DNA of 64,000 bases from Candidatus Villigracilis proximus (GTDB lineage Bacteria; Chloroflexota; Anaerolineae; Anaerolineales; Villigracilaceae). Location: the NCBI GenBank assembly GCA_016715195.1, contig JADKBB010000015.1:1-64000 (forward strand). Direction: 5' to 3'. The notes beneath the pieces were generated by a model. The model did not search any database. It had not been told where the DNA came from and saw nothing but the letters and a program-made list of their open reading frames with translations. The translations under genes and the position numbers were made by a program. Of this stretch, positions 60,084 through 64,000 are shown piece by piece; position 1 is the first letter of the stretch; each line of letters opens with the position of its first letter.

Positions 60084-61187
60084 ATGCGAAAAACTTTTGC
60101 AATACTTCTGGTTTTATCCCTGCTTGGGCTGGGACTCGGCTCTTGTAACAGTCAGCAGGTTGGGGCGGGGAACGAAGCGGCGACATCAACGGAGAAGACT
60201 CCTTTATCGGTATTCGCTGCGGGAAGTTTGATCATCCCGTTCGGGAATATCGAAAAAGCGTTCGAAGCAAAATATCCGAACATTGATGTTCGGGCAGAGT
60301 ATCACGGCAGCATTCAGGTCATCCGCCACGCGACGGAGTTGCACGAGCCAATTGACGTGGTCGTGACGGCGGACGCGGCGCTGATCCCGATGCTGATGTA
60401 TGCGAGCAAGGTTCCAGAGACGGGCGAGCCGTACGCCGATTGGCACATCCGTTTTGCGAGCAATCACCTTGCGCTTGCGTACAACGCGGAAAGCAAATAT
60501 GCGGATGAGATCAACGCGCAAAACTGGACGGAGATCATCAGCCGCCCTGATGTGAAGATCGGCCTGGCCGACCCGCGTTTTGATGCTTCCGGCTACCGTG
60601 CCTTGATGGCGTTCGCGCTGTCTGAAATTTCAAATAAAAACTACGGGCTGTTCGGCCCGATGTTTGACAAGCAATTTTCGTTTCCTGTCACGATCTTTCG
60701 CGGCGATGAACTTACGACCATCACCGTGCCAGAAATTTTGGAAACGAAATCCGATTCGCATATTGTCATCCGCGGCGCGAGCGTGCAGTTGATCGCGCTG
60801 CTCGAGTCGGGCGATCTGGATTACGCCTTTGAATATGAAAGCGTCATCCAACAACATGGTTTGAAGATGTTGAGCCTGCCTGCCGAAGTGAATTTGGGCG
60901 AGCAGGAGTATGAAGAACTTTACAAACAAGTTCAGGTGAATCTTGATTTTCAACGCTTCGCCTCGCTCGCTCCGCAGTTTCGCGGAGAACGCATCGGCTA
61001 TGGAGTTACGGTTCCTGCGAGCGCACTGCACACGGAGGAAGCCGCACAGTTCATCGCCTTTCTGTTGAGCGATGAAGGACGCAGCCTGATGGAAGCCGAT
61101 CATCATCCGATGTTCGAGACATTCATCGCGGATGGCTACGAAAATCTTCCATCCATTTTGCAAGCGCTCACGGTTCCATTGGAATAA
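60084..61187 (+). CDS. wtpA: tungstate/molybdate ABC transporter substrate-binding lipoprotein (WtpA-like)
   Basis: A 367-residue binding protein: lipobox LGLGSC (Cys21), then SVFAAGSLIIPFGNIEKAFEAKYPNIDVRAEYHGSIQVIRHATELHEPIDVVVTADAALIPML (residues ~40-105 region), the classic WtpA signature for tungstate and molybdate. PRFDASGYRALMAFALSE and VIRGASVQLIALLESGDLDYAFEYES are also family segments. It feeds the permease 3 bp downstream. ATG 60084 is chosen over the long upstream frame, which is out of register with the previous gene. Confidence 0.88.
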   Translation: MRKTFAILLVLSLLGLGLGSCNSQQVGAGNEAATSTEKTPLSVFAAGSLIIPFGNIEKAFEAKYPNIDVRAEYHGSIQVIRHATELHEPIDVVVTADAALIPMLMYASKVPETGEPYADWHIRFASNHLALAYNAESKYADEINAQNWTEIISRPDVKIGLADPRFDASGYRALMAFALSEISNKNYGLFGPMFDKQFSFPVTIFRGDELTTITVPEILETKSDSHIVIRGASVQLIALLESGDLDYAFEYESVIQQHGLKMLSLPAEVNLGEQEYEELYKQVQVNLDFQRFASLAPQFRGERIGYGVTVPASALHTEEAAQFIAFLLSDEGRSLMEADHHPMFETFIADGYENLPSILQALTVPLE

Positions 61188-61189
61188 CT

Positions 61190-61975
61190 TTGAGAAAAAG
61201 GAATCTGTTCTTTAACATCGTTTTTTCCTTGCTGGGCGGGCTGCTATTGCTCTTCATCGTTCTGCCGTTGATGAGCATCCTGCTCGGCACCACTCCGCAA
61301 ACTCTGTGGCTCGCGCTGATAGATGAGGAAGTGCTGAACTCCATCGTCATCACATTCAGCGCGGCGGCAGTTGCAACATTGCTGGCAATTTTCACGGGCG
61401 TGCCGCTGGCATTTTTGCTGGCACGTAGAAAATTCCGCGGCAAGCGTTTGCTGGAAGCGTTGGTCAATTTGCCGATCGTCATTCCACATACGGCGGCGGG
61501 AGTTGCGCTTCTGCTCGTTTTTGGCAGGCGCGGTTTGCTCGGTCAGTGGCTCACGCCGCTCGGCATAACTTTCACCGACAATTTCTACGGCATTGTGGTT
61601 GGCATGTTATTCGTCAGCCTGCCGTTTCTGGTCAACCTCAGCCGCGAGTCCTTTGCGCTCGTGGATGAAGAACTGGAGCGCGTCGCGTTGATCGATGGCG
61701 CATCTCCGTGGCAGGCGTTTTGGTACGTCTCGCTTCCGCAGGCATGGCGCGGCGTGTTGGCAGGCGCGTTGATGATGTGGGCGCGCGGCATCAGCGAATT
61801 CGGCGCGGTCGTCATTCTGGCCTATCACCCGAAGATCGTGCCTGTGTTGGTCTTCGAGCGCTTTGAGGGTTTTGGCCTTGTGGCCGCCCAGCCTGTCGCG
61901 GCATTGCTGATCCTCATCGCGCTGGCAGCATTTGTGTTTTTGCAATTATCTCTCCCAAAGGAGAGCGCAGACTAA
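61190..61975 (+). CDS. wtpB: ABC permease for tungstate/molybdate (WtpB/ModB-like)
   Basis: A 261-residue permease with five to six helices and the EAA loop (EELERVALIDGASPWQAFWYVSLPQAWRGVLAGALM). It starts at TTG 61190, 3 bp after the wtpA stop, without a strong ribosome site, so it is likely coupled. It begins RKRNLFFNIVFSLLGGLLLL. No ATPase gene follows; the next gene is the TupA-like protein, so the ATPase must be shared or lie beyond the window. Confidence 0.88.
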   Translation: MRKRNLFFNIVFSLLGGLLLLFIVLPLMSILLGTTPQTLWLALIDEEVLNSIVITFSAAAVATLLAIFTGVPLAFLLARRKFRGKRLLEALVNLPIVIPHTAAGVALLLVFGRRGLLGQWLTPLGITFTDNFYGIVVGMLFVSLPFLVNLSRESFALVDEELERVALIDGASPWQAFWYVSLPQAWRGVLAGALMMWARGISEFGAVVILAYHPKIVPVLVFERFEGFGLVAAQPVAALLILIALAAFVFLQLSLPKESAD

Positions 61976-62050
61976 ATTTGGCTTTATCCCGCTTATTATT
62001 TTTCAAGCGGATGGCAAAAAAACTTTTTATGTAAGAAGGAGAATTGAAGC

Positions 62051-63358
62051 ATGTCCCGAACGATTAAATTTATCTTGTTAATGGGCCTGATCCTGTCTCT
62101 GGCATTATCTGCCTGCGGATCCCCCGCCCCCACAGAGGCTCCTGCTACGGAAGCAGTTGCCGCCACTGAAGCACCCGCCGCCGCTACCGAAGCCCCTGCG
62201 GCTGAAGTTGCTCTCAAAGTCACTGGCAGTGTCGCCAGCGAACAGGCTTGGACGGAAGATGAAGTCAAAGCAATGGAAGCCATCAGCGTGGAATCCACCA
62301 ACAAGAACGGCGAGAAAGCCACCTACACAGGCGTGCTGTTCTCCGATCTGTTGGCTCTCGCTGAACCCAATGCAGATGCCACCACCGTGGTCTTCGTCGC
62401 TGACGATGGCTTCACCGCCGAGATCGCCCTCGCAGACTTAACCGCCTGTGTTGACTGTATAGTATCCTTCCGCGACAACGGCGGCTTTAGCACCGTTCTT
62501 CCAGGTCAGTCTGGCAAGTTACAGGTCAAAGGTGTGATCGAAATTCAGGTCGTCGCTGGCACAGCCGCCGCAGTTGAACCTCCCGCCAACCCGACTCTCA
62601 TCCTCGCTACCACCACCTCCACACAAGACTCTGGTTTGCTGGATGTGCTCGTCCCCATGTTCGAAGAGAAGACTGGTTACACTGTGCAGACCGTTGCCGT
62701 CGGCTCTGGTGAAGCGATGAAGATGGGTGAAGAAGGCAATGCCGATGTATTGCTTGTCCATGCCCCCGCCTCCGAAGTGACCTTCATGGAAGGCGGCTTC
62801 GGTACTGACCGCTTCCTCGTCATGCACAATGACTTCATCATCGTTGGCCCCGCTGCCGACCCCGCTGGTATCAAAGGTATGACATCCGCCAAGGAAGCCT
62901 TCACTGCCATTTTCAATGCAGGCTCACAATTCATCACCCGCGGCGATGACTCTGGCACACACAAGAAAGAACTCGCGCTGTGGAAATCTGCCGAGCTCGA
63001 CCCCGCTGGAAAAGAATGGTACGTTGAAACAGGTCAGGGCATGGGCGCTTCCATGACCGTAGCCTCCGAAAAGGGTGCCTACATCCTCACCGACCGCGCC
63101 ACCTACCTCGCCAACAAGGATAACTATCAGCTTGAGATCCTCGTCGAAGGTGATAACAAGCTATTGAATGTGTATCACGTCATCACCGTCAACGCAGAGA
63201 AGTGGACTGCCGCCAATTACGAAGGCGCTCTTGCCTTCGCCAACTTCATGATCGACCCCGAAACACAAGCCGTCATTGGTGAATTCGGTTTGGAAGAATT
63301 CGGTCAACCGCTTTTCTACCCTGATGCCGACAAGACCGATGCCGATCTAGGTTTATAA
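62051..63358 (+). CDS. tupA: lipoprotein: molybdopterin-type module fused to TupA tungstate-binding domain
   Basis: A 435-residue lipoprotein with a GAAGGAG site; lipobox ALSAC (Cys22) and an APATEA-rich linker. Residues ~50-165 are the same module as in the neighbouring lipoproteins (AWTEDEVKAMEAISVESTNKNGEKATYTGVLFSDLLALAEP, ending with the CVDC pair). Residues ~175-435 are TupA: LATTTSTQDSGLLDVLVPMFEEKTGYTVQTVAVGSGEAMKMGEEGNADVLLVHAPASEVTFME spans the tungstate-binding loop and substrate pocket, and RGDDSGTHKKELALWK is the second binding loop. The fusion is unusual. It should deliver tungstate to TupB. Confidence 0.82.
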   Translation: MSRTIKFILLMGLILSLALSACGSPAPTEAPATEAVAATEAPAAATEAPAAEVALKVTGSVASEQAWTEDEVKAMEAISVESTNKNGEKATYTGVLFSDLLALAEPNADATTVVFVADDGFTAEIALADLTACVDCIVSFRDNGGFSTVLPGQSGKLQVKGVIEIQVVAGTAAAVEPPANPTLILATTTSTQDSGLLDVLVPMFEEKTGYTVQTVAVGSGEAMKMGEEGNADVLLVHAPASEVTFMEGGFGTDRFLVMHNDFIIVGPAADPAGIKGMTSAKEAFTAIFNAGSQFITRGDDSGTHKKELALWKSAELDPAGKEWYVETGQGMGASMTVASEKGAYILTDRATYLANKDNYQLEILVEGDNKLLNVYHVITVNAEKWTAANYEGALAFANFMIDPETQAVIGEFGLEEFGQPLFYPDADKTDADLGL

Positions 63359-63378
63359 GCATGTAAGTTTATACACAA

Positions 63379-63417
63379 GTAGACACGTAAACAAGTAAAA
63401 AATGTTTACGTGTCTAC
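63379..63417. repeat. 14-bp inverted repeat
   Basis: GTAGACACGTAAAC and GTTTACGTGTCTAC flank an 11-nt A-rich loop, just after the tupA stop. It belongs to the tract of GTAGACACGTAAAC/GTTTACCTGTCTAC-like units at 63370-63440 and may act as a terminator or processing hairpin. Confidence 0.75.
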
Positions 63418-63467
63418 TTTGTTTACCTGTCTACCTGCCCACTTATTTTCCTGTATACTTTCACCTC

Positions 63468-64000
63468 ATGTCTGATATTTTTGAAATTACCCTTCTCTCA
63501 TTACAAGTCTCAACCTTTGCAACTCTGATCAGCCTGTTGATCGGCTTGCCTTTTGGCACATGGCTGGCGCTGGGCAATTTTCGCGGACGGTCATTTCTAT
63601 TAAGTATTGTCAACACGGGCATGGCATTACCGCCTGTAGTTGTGGGACTCGTTGTAGCGATGACTTTGTGGCGCAGCGGTCCGTTGGGTGGATTAAGACT
63701 GATCTACACTCCAGTGGCGATCATCATCGCGCAGACGGTCATCTCTGCACCGGTAGTCATGGGATTAACAGCCGCCGCACTTGAAGCGCTTGATCCACGG
63801 CTGCGACAACAACTCCTCGGGCTTGGAGCTTCACAACTACAAATGATCTGGATGTTATGGCGTGAAGCGCGACTGCCTCTATTGGCGGCCTTGATGGCCG
63901 GCTTTGGCTCGGTCATCTCTGAGGTTGGCGCATCAATGATGGTCGGCGGAAATATTAAAGGTCAAACGCGGGTGTTGACTACGGCCATTGTATTGGAAAC
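63468..64000 (+). CDS. tupB: tungstate ABC transporter permease TupB, partial
   Basis: The frame starts MSDIFEITLLSLQVSTFATLISLLIGLPFGTWLAL and runs off the right edge after 177 codons. Four membrane helices and the EAA loop (DPRLRQQLLGLGASQLQMIWMLWREARLPLLAALMAGFG) are visible. This is the TupB type. A TATACT -10 box lies 8 nt before the ATG with no ribosome site. The ATPase TupC probably follows outside the window. Confidence 0.9.
   Translation, partial: MSDIFEITLLSLQVSTFATLISLLIGLPFGTWLALGNFRGRSFLLSIVNTGMALPPVVVGLVVAMTLWRSGPLGGLRLIYTPVAIIIAQTVISAPVVMGLTAAALEALDPRLRQQLLGLGASQLQMIWMLWREARLPLLAALMAGFGSVISEVGASMMVGGNIKGQTRVLTTAIVLE

Overview
The window reads as chromosomal DNA of a Chloroflexota bacterium, most likely class Anaerolineae. 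This is inferred from the gene set and not from a marker gene: a MalT-like LuxR regulator with its small companion protein, a homocysteine methyltransferase/MTHFR fusion, type III pantothenate kinase, Lut proteins with LutB and LutC fused, DUF4395/DUF6326 membrane proteins, many lipoproteins with Ala/Thr/Pro-rich linkers, and a high load of short palindromic repeats. Genes are dense on both strands. Several genes carry single-base frameshifts, most beside homopolymers, which fits long-read assembly error at least as well as real decay.

Layout. 1-8519 (minus): CPBP-protease start, DUF4395, two DUF6326 paralogues around a GC-rich chimeric gene, the MalT-like regulator, a Gfo/Idh/MocA dehydrogenase and a beta-propeller protein. 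8596-15196 (plus): a MerR/AdhR-type regulator with a 19-bp-spacer promoter, then three aldo-keto reductases, an NTF2-like protein, an F420-type oxidoreductase, a zinc alcohol dehydrogenase and an EamA transporter; together a likely aldehyde-response operon. 15295-25464: pentapeptide-repeat and membrane proteins, a SWIM-SNF2 helicase, a Flp-type pilin-like protein, Uup, a DnaQ-WYL fusion and a kinase-less sensor. 25610-38604: a FrnE/DsbA-like protein whose first catalytic Cys codon is UGA, DUF4173, rhodanese, alpha-glucan phosphorylase, phosphofructokinase, Lut proteins, tRNA-Glu(CTC), a second EamA gene, a polysaccharide deacetylase and CoaX. 38680-50010 (minus): methionine/C1 genes (homocysteine methyltransferase-MTHFR, MetH) around two large membrane proteins, with a SAM-I riboswitch upstream. 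50058-55490 (minus): a seleno-formate dehydrogenase operon (NuoEF-like, NuoG-N-like, Sec-FdhA, FdhD). 55685-64000 (plus): a molybdate/tungstate locus with an HTH-PBP regulator, three lipoproteins carrying molybdopterin-oxidoreductase-like modules, a TiaS-like protein, a small membrane protein, WtpA and a permease, TupA and TupB.

How it fits together. The last two regions form one functional block: oxyanion uptake and sensing supply the Mo/W cofactor, FdhD matures it, and selenocysteine completes the active site of an NAD-linked formate dehydrogenase. Sec decoding is supported by two UGA codons, each followed by a bacterial SECIS-like hairpin with a G-rich loop starting about 20 nt downstream. 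One is the classical FdhA site. The other is a U-P-W-C active site in the FrnE/DsbA-like protein, which is the most interesting single observation. The S-box riboswitch now precedes a short YdeI-like gene, but may originally have been the metH leader.
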